A stretch of DNA of 64,000 nt, from assembly GCF_030499515.1 (NCBI RefSeq), contig NZ_JASTWJ010000001.1, positions 7,296,001 to 7,360,000 on the forward strand. The letters run 5' to 3'. A model generated the notes under the pieces. The model saw only the letters and a list, made by a program, of their open reading frames with translations. It was not told the origin of the DNA and did no database searches. This DNA comes from Streptomyces sp. DT2A-34 (GTDB lineage: Bacteria; Actinomycetota; Actinomycetes; Streptomycetales; Streptomycetaceae). This document shows, in pieces, positions 22,781 through 32,042 of this stretch. Position 1 is the first letter of the stretch. The number at the start of each line of letters is the position of its first letter. The position numbers and the translations under genes were made by a program.

Positions 22781-25216
22781 TCAGTCGTCGGCCAGCCGCC
22801 GACGCATACGGGCCCATACGAACTCCAGCACCAGTCCGGCGACCGCGGCACAGGCGACCGCCGTCCACGGCGCCGCGACACCGACCAGCTTCAGCTGGAA
22901 GAACTCCTGGAGATACGGCACCACCAGCACGACGGCGAACGACACCGCCATCGTCAGGACCAGCAGGATCCGCCACCAGGTGTAGGGGCGGGCGATGATG
23001 GCCAGCGCCCACAGGGCCGTGAGGAACAGCGCGAGGGTCGCCGCCGAGGTCTCGGCGTCCAGGTTGTCGTCGTACACGGACCGGGCGAACAGATAGGCGA
23101 CCGAGGTGGCCGTCGCCGCGAGCGCGCCGGCGGGAATGGCGAACCGCAGGACGCGGCCCACGAAGTTCGACCTGGCGCGCTCCGAGTTGGGGGCCAGCGC
23201 GAGGAAGAACGCGGGGATGCCGATGGTGAGGGAGCCGACCAGCGTGATGTGACGCGGCAGGAAGGGGTACGGCACCTGGGCGATCACGATGACGATGGCC
23301 ATCAGCACCGAGTACACGGTCTTGGTGAGGAACAGGTTGGCCACACGCTCGATGTTGCCGATGACCCGGCGGCCCTCCGCGACCACCGAGGGCAGCGAGG
23401 CGAAGTTGTTGTTGAGCAGCACGATCTGGGCCACCGCCCGGGTCGCCGGGCTGCCCGAGCCCATTCCCACGCCGATGTCGGCGTCCTTGAGCGCGAGGAC
23501 GTCGTTGACGCCGTCGCCGGTCATCGCCACGGTGTGGCCCCGGGACTGCAGGGCGCCCACCATGTCCCGCTTCTGCTGGGGGCCGACCCGCCCGAAGACG
23601 GCGTTCTGCTCGACGGCGTCGGCCAGTTCCTCCGGGTGCTCCGGGAGGAACCGGGCGTCCACCGGGTTGTCCGCGCCGGGCAGGGACAGGCTCGACGCGA
23701 CGGCGCCGACGGACACCGCGTTGTCGCCCGAGATCACCTTGGCCGAGACGCCCTGGTCGGCGAAGTACCGCAGGGTGGCGGGCGCCTCCTGCCGGATGCG
23801 CTGCTTGATGACGACGAGCGCGGCCGGCGTGACCGCGTCGGACACGGTCGCCGCGTCGTCCAGGAGCTCGTCCAGCGGCCGTGAGCAGCGCGCCAGGAGC
23901 AGGACGCGCAGACCCCGCGCGCCGTAGGAGTCCGCGGCGGTGAGCACGGAGTGCCCGGCCGGCAGCATCGTGTCGGGCGCGCCGAGCAGCCAGGTTGACT
24001 CCTCACCGGACGGCTGGGTGAACGCGGCGCCGCTCCACCGCCGGGCCGAGGAGAACGGCGCGGTCGCGGTGCGCCGCCAGCCCTCGGGAGCGGGGTAGGC
24101 CTCGATGATCGCCTGCAGGCTGGAGTTGGGGCGCTCGTCGGCGGCGCCGAGGGCACCGAGCACCTCCGCGACGGGCACGGACGGCAGCAGCGGAAGGACC
24201 TCGTCGACGTCCATCGACGCCTCGGTGAGCGTTCCCGTCTTGTCCAGGCACACGGTGTCCACCCGGGCCAGGCCCTCGATGGCGGGCAGCTCCTGGACCA
24301 GGCACTGCTTCTTGCCGAGCCGGACCACCCCGACCGCGAAGGCCAGCGAGGTCAGCAGGACGAGACCCTCGGGGACCATGGGTACGAGACCGCCCACCAT
24401 GCGGCGGATCGCCTCGGGCAGATCGTCGTCGTTCACCATGAACTGCGTGATGATCAGCGAGATGCCCGCCGGGATGATCGCGTAGGTGACGAACTTCAGG
24501 ATCCGGTCGATGCCGTTGCGCAGCTCGGAGTTGACGAGGCTGAAGCGCCGGGCCTCCTCGGCGAGTTGGGAGGCGTACGCCTCCCGTCCCACCCGGGTGG
24601 CGGTGAAGGCGCCGGACCCGGCCACCACGAAGCTGCCGGACATCACCGCGTCGCCGGGACGCTTGACGACCGGATCCGCCTCGCCCGTGAGCAGCGACTC
24701 GTCGACCTCCAGGTTCTCGGCCGCGGTGACCGTGCCGTCCACCACGATCTTGTCGCCCTGGCCCAGGTCGATGACGTCGTCCATGACGATCTCGGAGGCG
24801 CTGAGGGTGACGCGCTGCCCGTCGCGCCAGACGCGCGGACGGCTCTCGCCGACGATCGCGAGCTGGTCGAGGGTCCGCTTGGCGCGCACCTCCTGGATGA
24901 TGCCGATCAGCGTGTTGGCGAGGATGACGCCGCCGAACAGCCCGTCCTGCACAGGGCCGACGATCATGATGATGACGAACAGCACGCCGATGATCGCGTT
25001 GATGCGGGTGAACAGGTTGCTCCGGACGATCTCGCCGATGCTGCGGCTCGACCGGGCCGGCACGTCGTTGACACGGCCGGCGGCGACGCGCTCGGCGACC
25101 TGAGCCGACGTCAGCCCGGCGTGCCCGTCGACGAGTGTTCCGGGTGGCGGGGCGTCGCCGACGCCCCGGGCCACGGCGTCGGCGGGGCCGCCGGGCTCGT
25201 CCAACTGCTTCTTCAT
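22781..25216 (-). CDS. P-type cation-transporting ATPase, CtpE-like (putative Ca2+)
   Basis: 811-residue P-type ATPase. It shows the actuator motif LLTGEAD, the ion-site proline in MVPEGL, the phosphorylation motif DKTGTLTE, and the hinge TGDGVNDVLALKDADIG. The MVPEGL...GKKQCLVQELPAIEGL stretch resembles mycobacterial CtpE, a calcium pump, though I cannot compare sequences here. About eight to ten membrane helices are apparent. The matching CDA-cluster gene is likewise a membrane ATPase. As the product is expected to need Ca2+, control of local calcium or immunity is a fair inference. Start ATG 25216 follows GGAGG; a longer upstream frame lacks P-type sequence. Confidence 0.88.
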   Translation of the reverse strand: MKKQLDEPGGPADAVARGVGDAPPPGTLVDGHAGLTSAQVAERVAAGRVNDVPARSSRSIGEIVRSNLFTRINAIIGVLFVIIMIVGPVQDGLFGGVILANTLIGIIQEVRAKRTLDQLAIVGESRPRVWRDGQRVTLSASEIVMDDVIDLGQGDKIVVDGTVTAAENLEVDESLLTGEADPVVKRPGDAVMSGSFVVAGSGAFTATRVGREAYASQLAEEARRFSLVNSELRNGIDRILKFVTYAIIPAGISLIITQFMVNDDDLPEAIRRMVGGLVPMVPEGLVLLTSLAFAVGVVRLGKKQCLVQELPAIEGLARVDTVCLDKTGTLTEASMDVDEVLPLLPSVPVAEVLGALGAADERPNSSLQAIIEAYPAPEGWRRTATAPFSSARRWSGAAFTQPSGEESTWLLGAPDTMLPAGHSVLTAADSYGARGLRVLLLARCSRPLDELLDDAATVSDAVTPAALVVIKQRIRQEAPATLRYFADQGVSAKVISGDNAVSVGAVASSLSLPGADNPVDARFLPEHPEELADAVEQNAVFGRVGPQQKRDMVGALQSRGHTVAMTGDGVNDVLALKDADIGVGMGSGSPATRAVAQIVLLNNNFASLPSVVAEGRRVIGNIERVANLFLTKTVYSVLMAIVIVIAQVPYPFLPRHITLVGSLTIGIPAFFLALAPNSERARSNFVGRVLRFAIPAGALAATATSVAYLFARSVYDDNLDAETSAATLALFLTALWALAIIARPYTWWRILLVLTMAVSFAVVLVVPYLQEFFQLKLVGVAAPWTAVACAAVAGLVLEFVWARMRRRLADD

Positions 25217-25337
25217 CCCTGACGTCCTCCGGACTCGGCTCCGCGCTCTGCACTTTTGTCGGATGTTCTCTCCGCGCACCGACAGTAGGAGCCCGCCTCC
25301 CGTCGTCACCACGCACGAACGACGTCTCTTCGGCCTT

Positions 25338-25349
25338 ACTTTCGGCAGG
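25338..25349 (+). promoter_or_regulatory. ACTTTCGGCAGG word between ATPase and methyltransferase genes
   Basis: Third exact copy of the 12-mer (also at 14454 and 22467), in the 245-base divergent gap, 35 bases upstream of the promoter-like block at 25384. Confidence 0.5.
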
Positions 25350-25383
25350 GACGGCCCCGCCGTCCGGCAGAGCGAAAACGGAT

Positions 25384-25416
25384 CAATATCGAGGGGAAAG
25401 TGCGCGCTTCTAGCCT
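25384..25416 (+). promoter_or_regulatory. Promoter-like block before the methyltransferase gene
   Basis: CAATATCG (25384-25391), then GGGGAAAG, then TAGCCT at 25411, with the same 26-base spacing as the block before mbtH at 19744. It suggests shared promoter recognition. Confidence 0.4.
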
Positions 25417-25461
25417 CGTGCTCGCAAGTCCCTTCCCCCCAGGCAGAGGAGATCCTCACTC

Positions 25462-26508
25462 ATGCACGCACAGACGAGCGGATACACCGTGACAGGGGAT
25501 GACGTGCAGGGTCAGCTGGAAGAACTCCGGCGGAGCCATCCCGAGCTGCACGCCCTTGCCGATCCGCAGCGGCTCGCCGCCTGGGAGGCCGCCCTGTGCA
25601 CCGCCCTGGAGCAGCACGACGACTTCGGCGCCGACACGGAAGGCAGCCGCGGCGTGGAGTACGTGCAGGCCCAGACGCTGAACTCGCTGGCCCGCGAGAC
25701 GGGTATCCGCGAACTCCTCGGCTTCGCCGACGCCGCCCGCCGCACACCGGACGGCGAACGGCCCGTCCTGGTCGACCTGTTGGGCGGGGACGGCCTGGTG
25801 CGCAAGGTGTGCGAGGAGCTGGGCATCGGCGACTTCAACATCCTGACGTGCGACGCGTCCCCGCACATGGTCGCGTCGGCGTGGGCGGCGGGCATGCCGG
25901 CGCTGCTGCAGCGCGCGGAGCAGCCCCTGCTGCGCGACCGGACCGTCGACGCCGTGCTGCTGGCCTACGGCTCGCACCACGTGCCGCCCTCGGACCGTCA
26001 GACGGTGGCCACCGAGGCCCACCGCATGCTCCGCCCCGGCGGGACGTTCATCCTGCACGACTTCCTCGTCGGCTCGCCCGTGGACGTCTGGTTCGAGGAG
26101 GTGACCGACGTGTACTCGGCGACCGGCCACAAGTTCCTGCACTTCACCCGCGACGAGATCGACGGTTATCTGGAGAAGGCCGGATACGACCACCGCGAGG
26201 TCGTGGAGATCGACGACCCGTACACCGCCGTCGGCGCCACCCCGGAAGAGGCCGAGATCGAGATCGGCCGGTACCTGCTCAACATGTACGGCCTGGTCAA
26301 GGTCTTCGACGGCCGGACCGAGAACGAGGCCTACCGCTGGGTGACCGAGACCGCGAAGTCCATCTTCCGCTACCCGGAGGGCGAAGGGTCCCTCCGGGCG
26401 AGCGAGCTGCGCTACGAGGAAGCCACCGGCAAGTGGCGCATCACCATCCCGCGGCGCGCGGTCGTCGGCGTCGGGCGCATCGCCGCCGCCGGGCCCGACG
26501 GCCGCTGA
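25462..26508 (+). CDS. SAM-dependent C-methyltransferase, GlmT/DptI-like
   Basis: 348 residues. A helical N-terminal part (1-95) is followed by a class I methyltransferase fold: SAM-binding motif VLVDLLGGDGLVRK, acidic residue in NILTCDASP, and a post-motif with HRMLRPGGTFILHDF. In the CDA and daptomycin clusters the enzyme at this place methylates 2-oxoglutarate on the way to 3-methylglutamate; relatives such as MppJ methylate phenylpyruvate. Position beside the P-type ATPase and trp genes favours the GlmT role, but the 2-oxo acid cannot be told from sequence. GAGGAGA lies about ten bases before ATG 25462. Confidence 0.82.
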   Translation: MHAQTSGYTVTGDDVQGQLEELRRSHPELHALADPQRLAAWEAALCTALEQHDDFGADTEGSRGVEYVQAQTLNSLARETGIRELLGFADAARRTPDGERPVLVDLLGGDGLVRKVCEELGIGDFNILTCDASPHMVASAWAAGMPALLQRAEQPLLRDRTVDAVLLAYGSHHVPPSDRQTVATEAHRMLRPGGTFILHDFLVGSPVDVWFEEVTDVYSATGHKFLHFTRDEIDGYLEKAGYDHREVVEIDDPYTAVGATPEEAEIEIGRYLLNMYGLVKVFDGRTENEAYRWVTETAKSIFRYPEGEGSLRASELRYEEATGKWRITIPRRAVVGVGRIAAAGPDGR

Positions 26509-26548
26509 ACCAGCGGCAACGGCGGGCCCGGCAGGGCCTGTTCAGCGG
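26502..26548. terminator. Bidirectional hairpin between convergent genes
   Basis: CCGCTGAAC at 26502-26510 is inverted at 26540-26548; each arm contains one of the two stop codons. The inner sequence (GGCGGGCCCGGCAGGGCC) is also self-complementary in part. It probably ends both the methyltransferase and monooxygenase transcripts. Confidence 0.55.
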
Positions 26549-27561
26549 ACGAAGGCGCGCCGCACCCGGTCCAGGCGGCGCAGGGCGTCCAGGGTGGCCG
26601 GGGCCGGCGCGCCGAAGTCGATGAGCGAGGCCACCTCGTCGACCCCGGCCTCCCGCAGCCGTGCCACGAAGCGCACGCACTTGTCGACCGAGCCGAACAG
26701 AGCCGAGGTGCGGAAGTAGCGCTCGAAGGCGTGGTGGAGGAGCTGGGGGCCGCTGTGGGCGCCCAGTTCCGGCCAGCGGTCCCGCCACAGGTCCACGGAC
26801 GACGCCAGGTACTCCAGGAACGGGGCGCGCACCACCTCACGTACCGCGTCGTCGGACTCACCGACGAAGGTGTGCACCATCAGCGTCACCCGGCCGGTGT
26901 CCGGGTCGTGGCCGGCCCGCTCGCGCGCGGCACGGTACGCGCGGATCCGTGGCACCAGGTCCTCCACGCGCTGGAAGAGCAGAGCGGTCAGCACATGGAG
27001 TCCGAGCGCGCCGGCCTCCTCGAATCCCGCGGGGTGCGACGAGCAGGTCAGCCACAGGTCCAAGTCCGGCTGGACGGGGCGCGGATAGGTCGCGACCCGC
27101 GCCCGCCGGCCCTTGTCGTCGGTGCGCTCGACGGTCCTGCCCGCCCACAGGTCCCGCACCTCGGCCAGGCTGTCCAGTGTGTGGGCGCGACGGGCGGCGT
27201 AGCGCTCCGGGGCCAGCACGAAGTCGTGCGCGTTCCAGCCGGTGGCCAGGGCCAGGTCGACACGTCCGCGGGAGAGGTTGTCGACGAACGCCCAGTCCTC
27301 CACCACGGTCAGCGGGTCGTGGAGCGGGGCGACGACACTGCCCGCCCGCAGCCGGACCCGTTCGGTCTGTGCCGCGAGGGCGGCCGCGGCCAGCGCCGGA
27401 TTGGGGTAGGCGCCCCCGAAGGGGTGGAAGTGCCGCTCGGGCAGCCACACCGCGGTGAAGCCGTTGCGGTCGGCGAAGCGCGCGCTGTCGAAGAGCAGGT
27501 CGTACTCGGCGGGCGCGTCGTCCACTTTCCTGTTCGCGAAGTACAACAGACTGAAATCCAT
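26542..27561 (-). CDS. Luciferase-like FMN-dependent monooxygenase, NRPS/PKS-associated (MupA-like)
   Basis: 339-residue TIM-barrel flavin oxidoreductase of the group often found in NRPS and PKS clusters. Features: N-terminal strand FSLLYFANR, AVWLPERHFHPFGGAYPNP, a GSVVAPLHDP loop, LSRGRVDLALATGWN and a LWLTCSSHP strand. The best-known relative, the MupA domain of mupirocin synthesis, hydroxylates a carrier-bound acyl chain. The acyl carrier protein gene lies 18 bases upstream on the same strand, so hydroxylation of an ACP-bound fatty acid starter is inferred. I do not recall this gene in the CDA cluster; it seems to be an insertion with the ACP. Confidence 0.85.
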   Translation of the reverse strand: MDFSLLYFANRKVDDAPAEYDLLFDSARFADRNGFTAVWLPERHFHPFGGAYPNPALAAAALAAQTERVRLRAGSVVAPLHDPLTVVEDWAFVDNLSRGRVDLALATGWNAHDFVLAPERYAARRAHTLDSLAEVRDLWAGRTVERTDDKGRRARVATYPRPVQPDLDLWLTCSSHPAGFEEAGALGLHVLTALLFQRVEDLVPRIRAYRAARERAGHDPDTGRVTLMVHTFVGESDDAVREVVRAPFLEYLASSVDLWRDRWPELGAHSGPQLLHHAFERYFRTSALFGSVDKCVRFVARLREAGVDEVASLIDFGAPAPATLDALRRLDRVRRAFVR

Positions 27562-27579
27562 GACCGATTGCCCGCCTTC

Positions 27580-27867
27580 TCAGCTCGCGCTGCCCAGCGC
27601 GCCGGCCGGCGTGTCCGCCAGTTTCCGCGCGATGAGAAGGCAGAGCGCGTCGACGCTCGGGTGGTCCCACATTTCGTCGGCTGTGACCACGACGCCGAAG
27701 TGGTCCTCGATATCGGCGGCCAGACCCGCGGAGGCGACGGAGTTCAAGCCGTGGTCCGAGAACGGCCGCCCCGGGTCGATGTCCTGTGCCGGGAGCCGGA
27801 CTTGACCGGCGAAACAGGTGATGAGCCAGGTCCGGACGGTCTCGGGTGAGTGCTGGCCGTGCGCCAT
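27580..27867 (-). CDS. Stand-alone acyl carrier protein (DptF-like)
   Basis: 95 residues. The phosphopantetheine serine is in DHGLNSVASAGL; helices on either side (VRTWLITCFAGQV; IEDHFGVVVTADEMWDHPSVDALCLLIARKL) fit the carrier-protein fold. Lipopeptide systems such as daptomycin use a fatty acyl-AMP ligase (DptE) to load a free ACP (DptF), which then acylates the first residue. The ligase here is at 33469 on the other strand. The start is ambiguous: ATG 27867 (used here) or ATG 27876, the latter too close to GAGGGG. It is followed after 18 bases by the monooxygenase gene. Confidence 0.87.
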   Translation of the reverse strand: MAHGQHSPETVRTWLITCFAGQVRLPAQDIDPGRPFSDHGLNSVASAGLAADIEDHFGVVVTADEMWDHPSVDALCLLIARKLADTPAGALGSAS

Positions 27868-28010
27868 GTCCACCATGTCCCCTCGGTTGCTGATGCGTTG
27901 GCAGATGGTGGAGACGCGGGCCGCAACTCGGGGCGAGCAAATGCGATGGATCCACCGGAAAGTAACAGCGCGCGTGACGTCGCGTCAAGACATTCCGAGG
28001 CCGTGCAATG

Positions 28011-28038
28011 GATATTCCTTCAATAGCGAAGCTATAAG
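28011..28038 (+). promoter_or_regulatory. SARP-type operator/promoter upstream of trpE
   Basis: GATATTC (28011) and AATAGCG (28022) are 11 bp apart, with TATAAG beginning at 28033, again 11 bp on. This matches the sites at 7126/7137/7148 and 16413/16424/16435. The leader to trpE is about 110 bases and contains the triple repeat at 28097. Confidence 0.6.
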
Positions 28039-28096
28039 GCTCATTCATAAAGTGCGGGGCGGTGGATTCACGGCCGCATTTGATTTTCTGCCCTTC

Positions 28097-28126
28097 GTCG
28101 GCAGGTGTCGGCAGGTGTCGGCAGGC
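28097..28126 (+). repeat. Three tandem 10-bp repeats GTCGGCAGGT in the trpE leader
   Basis: GTCGGCAGGT, GTCGGCAGGT and GTCGGCAGGC lie end to end, 27 bases before trpE. The core TCGGCAGG is the right half of the 12-bp intergenic word ACTTTCGGCAGG, so this may be a clustered binding site in the transcribed leader. The 27868-28152 gap holds no other gene. Confidence 0.6.
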
Positions 28127-28152
28127 GAGTAATTTACGACAGGGAAGGCGAC

Positions 28153-29642
28153 ATGACCACCCATCCCATCGCAGAACTCACGGCGGACGCGGCCGAGGCC
28201 GCCCGCGCCACCGTGCCCCACCGCGCCGCCGCCGCGGCGCTGGCGCGGGAGTACGACGTCATCCCGCTCCACCAGGAGTTCCTGGCCGATGTGATCAGCC
28301 CTGTCACCGCGTTCTCCCAGCTGTGCGGGCCGGACGAGGCGGGCTTCCTGCTGGAGAGCGTGCCCGTCTCCGGCGGCGTCGCACGCTACTCGTACGTGGG
28401 ACACCGGCCGGTCCGGCTCGCCCTGCCCGACGGTGACCCGCTGGCCGCACTGGAACCCCTGCTCGCGGTGTCGGAGGCCCCGCTCCACGGCCTGCCGCCG
28501 TTCCACGGAGGGGTCGTCGGCTATCTCGGCTACGAGGCGGCACGCCACTTCGAAGAGCTGCCGGTCTCCGGGGGCGCGCCGCCCGGCCTGCCCGAGTCCG
28601 CCTTCCTGGCCGCCGACGACCTGGTGGTCTTCGACCACGCCACCCGGCGCGTCCTGCTGATGACCCTGTACCGCCCGGCACATGAGTCCTACGACGACGC
28701 CGTGGCCCGGATCGTCCACCTCAACCGCAGGCTGCGGGACGCGGGCAGGCCCGACGGGTTCACGGGCCGGCCGCTCGCGGACACCGCCCCGCCGGACGCG
28801 GAGGCGACGGACGGCTGGACCGCCAACCTCACCGAGGCCGAGTTCAAGGACCGTGTCGCCCGCGCCCGCGAGCACATCGCGGCCGGCGACGCCTTCCAGA
28901 TCGTGCTGTCCCGGCGGCTCAGCAGGCCCCTGCGTGCCGAACCGCTCGACCTGTACCGGCATCTGCGGGCGACCAACCCGTCGCCGTACATGTACCACCT
29001 GAGCCTGGGCGGGGGCCGCCACATCATCGGGGCGTCGCCCGAGCTGCTCGTCAAGGCGGAAGGGCGCCGCGTGGAGACCCGGCCGCTGGCCGGCACCCGG
29101 CCCCGGCACCTCGACCCCCGTCAGGACCTGGACCTGGAGCACGAACTGCTCGCCGACGAGAAGGAACGCGCCGAGCACGTGATGCTGGTCGACCTCGGCC
29201 GCAACGACCTCGGCCGGGTCACCGAACCGGGCACCGTACAGGTGGAGCAGCTCATGCGGGTCGAGCGCTTCTCCCACGTGATGCACCTGTCGTCCACCGT
29301 CTCGGGCCTGCTCGCACCGGGCTACGGCGCGCTGGACGCCCTGCGCTCCACCTTCCCCGCCGGAACCCTCTCCGGGGCACCCAAGATCCGCGCCATGGAG
29401 ATCATCGCGGAGCTGGAGCCCCAGCAGCGCGGTGTCTACGGCGGCGCCCTCGGCTTCGTGGGCCTCGACGGACTGACCGACTTCGCGATCGCCCTGCGCA
29501 CCATGGTCGTGGCCGACGGCCAGGTGCATGTGCAGGCGGGCGCGGGCATCGTCGCCGACTCGGACGCCACGTCCGAGTACCGCGAGACGCTGCACAAGTC
29601 GCGCGCGATGATCACGGCCGTACGGCGGGCGGAGGCCCAGGC

Positions 29643-29646
<4 letters not shown>
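28153..29646 (+). CDS. trpE: Anthranilate synthase component I, cluster-specific
   Basis: 497 residues. It makes anthranilate from chorismate using ammonia supplied by TrpG, the first step to tryptophan. The chorismate-binding C-terminal half is complete (HIIGASPELLVK, TRPLAGTRPR, LVDLGRNDLGRV, FPAGTLSGAPKIRAMEII). The N-terminal tryptophan-regulation motif LLES with a serine eleven residues on (LLESVPVSGGVARYS) is intact, so Trp inhibition is probably retained. AGGGAAGG precedes ATG 28153. The stop overlaps trpG as ATGA. CDA contains two Trp residues and its cluster holds an extra trp set; this is the counterpart. Confidence 0.95.
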
Positions 29647-30243
<597 letters not shown>

Positions 30244-30251
<8 letters not shown>

Positions 30252-31269
30252 GCTACTGAGAACGGTCGCCCGGCGGCGCCTGACCGAGGCCGAGGCGGCC
30301 GAGGCGATGCGCGTGATCATGCGCGGCGAGGCGACGCCGGCACAGATCGCGGGGTTCGCGCTGGCCGTCACGGTGCGCGGCGCCTCCGTCGACGACCTCG
30401 TGGGAATGGCCCGCGCGGCCCAGGAGTTCGCCACCCCCGTACGGTGCGAGGGAGAGCTGCTCGACACCTGCGGGACCGGCGGCGACGGCCTGAACACCTT
30501 CAACATCTCCACCGTGTCCGCGATCGTCGCCGCGGCCTGCGGGGTCCGCGTCGCCAAGCACGGCAACCGCAGCGCGTCGTCCGCCTGCGGCAGCGCGGAC
30601 GTCCTGGAGGAACTCGGGGTCCGCATCGACCTCGGTGCCGACGACGCCGCCGCCTGTCTGCGGAGCACCGGCATCACCTTCCTGTTCGCTCCGCTCTTCC
30701 ACCCGGCGTTCAAGCACACGTCCGGCCCGCGCCGGGAACTGGGCGCGCGCACCGTCTTCAACCTCCTCGGCCCGCTGTGCAACCCGTCGGGCGCGCGCCT
30801 GCGCACCCTCGGGGTGCCGAGCCGGGACCTCGTGGAGCCGATGACCGAGGTCCTCGACCGGCTCGGCGTCACCCGCGCCCTGGTGTTCCACAGCGAGGAC
30901 GGCATGGACGAGCTGAGCACCGGCGCACCCGCCCACGTGGTCGAACTGCGCGACGGGTGGCGCACCACCCACCGCTTCGACCCCGCCGACCACGGGCTGC
31001 CGCGGTCCCGCCCCGGCGACCTGACCGGCGGCGACCGCGCCGTCAACGCGGCCGTGGCCCGCCGCGTCCTCGCCGGTGAGCCGGGGCCCGCGCGGGACGT
31101 CGTCCTGCTCAACGCGGCCGCGGCCCTGCGCGTCGCCGCGCTGGCCGACACCTGGGCCGACGGGCTGCGCCTCGCCGGCTCGGCGGTCGACAGCGGCGCC
31201 GCCGCCGATCTGCTCGAACGCTGGACCCGCGCCTCCTGGCAGCGGGCGGAACTGGAGGTGCCCGCTTGA
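30244..31269 (+). CDS. trpD: Anthranilate phosphoribosyltransferase
   Basis: 341 residues. It transfers phosphoribosyl from PRPP to anthranilate. The PRPP/Mg site reads DTCGTGGDGLNTFNISTVSA and the anthranilate side KHGNRSASSACGSADVLEELG, followed by FNLLGPLCNPSGA. ATG 30244 is used; GTG 30241 directly before it is equally possible. It overlaps trpG by eight bases and the TTG start of trpC by four. Confidence 0.94.
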
Positions 31270-32042
31270 GCGACATCCTCGCGACCCTCGTCGCAGACGC
31301 CGAACGGCAGACGGAACGGCGGCGCGCGGTCCGCCCCGAGACGGAGCTGGTCGTGCTTGCCGCGGCCGCGCCCCCGCCCCGGGACTTCGCCGCCGCCCTG
31401 CGCCGGCCGGGCCTCGGCGTCATCGCCGAGATGAAGCCCCGCAGCCCCTCCAAGGGGCCGCTCACCGACGACTACCGGCCTGCCGAGCTGGCCCGCGCCT
31501 ATCAGGGCGGCGGCGCCTGCGCCCTGTCGGTGCTCACCCACGAGGACGGCTTCGGGGGCAGCCCCGACCACCTCGTGGTCGCCCGCGACGCCTCCGACGT
31601 CCCCGTCCTGCGCAAGGACTTCATCGTCGACGAGTACCAGATCCTGGAGGCCCGGGCGCTCGGCGCCGACGCCCTGCTGCTCATCGTCGCCGCGCTGACC
31701 CCCGAGCGCCTGGCCGAACTCCTCGCCCACACCCGCAAGTACGGCATGGAGGCGCTGGTCGAGGTGCACGACGAGGACGAGGTGGACACCGCTCTGGCGG
31801 CGGGCGCCGACGTCATCGGCGTCAACCACCGCGACCTGCGGGACTTCTCGATCGACCGGACCCTCTCCGCCCGGCTGCGCGAGCGGGTGGGCGGCCGGTG
31901 GGTCATGGTCGGCGAGAGCGGCGTCCGCGGCGCACAGGACGCGCGCGATCTGGAACGGGCCGGCGTGGACGCGGTCCTCGTCGGAGAACTGCTCATGCGG
32001 GCCGGGGATCCCGGCGCCACGATCAAGGAACTGATCGGATGA
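31266..32042 (+). CDS. trpC: Indole-3-glycerol-phosphate synthase
   Basis: 258-residue (beta/alpha)8 enzyme that closes the indole ring of carboxyphenylamino-deoxyribulose phosphate. Motifs: VIAEMKPRSPSKG, VLRKDFIVDEYQI, VEVHDEDE, GVNHRDLRDF and GESGV. It starts with TTG 31266 inside the trpD stop (TTGA) and ends with an ATGA overlap on the DAHP synthase gene. TrpF, TrpA and TrpB genes are absent here, so later steps must come from primary metabolism. Confidence 0.94.
   Translation: MSDILATLVADAERQTERRRAVRPETELVVLAAAAPPPRDFAAALRRPGLGVIAEMKPRSPSKGPLTDDYRPAELARAYQGGGACALSVLTHEDGFGGSPDHLVVARDASDVPVLRKDFIVDEYQILEARALGADALLLIVAALTPERLAELLAHTRKYGMEALVEVHDEDEVDTALAAGADVIGVNHRDLRDFSIDRTLSARLRERVGGRWVMVGESGVRGAQDARDLERAGVDAVLVGELLMRAGDPGATIKELIG

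Noticed and set aside
22451..23884. Rightward 477-codon frame starting in the SARP-ATPase gap
   Set aside because: Most of it is antisense to the P-type ATPase and its sequence is low-complexity; the gap part alone has no ribosome site.
28097..28126. Triple repeat as a CRISPR fragment
   Set aside because: Only three 10-bp units without spacers, and no cas genes.
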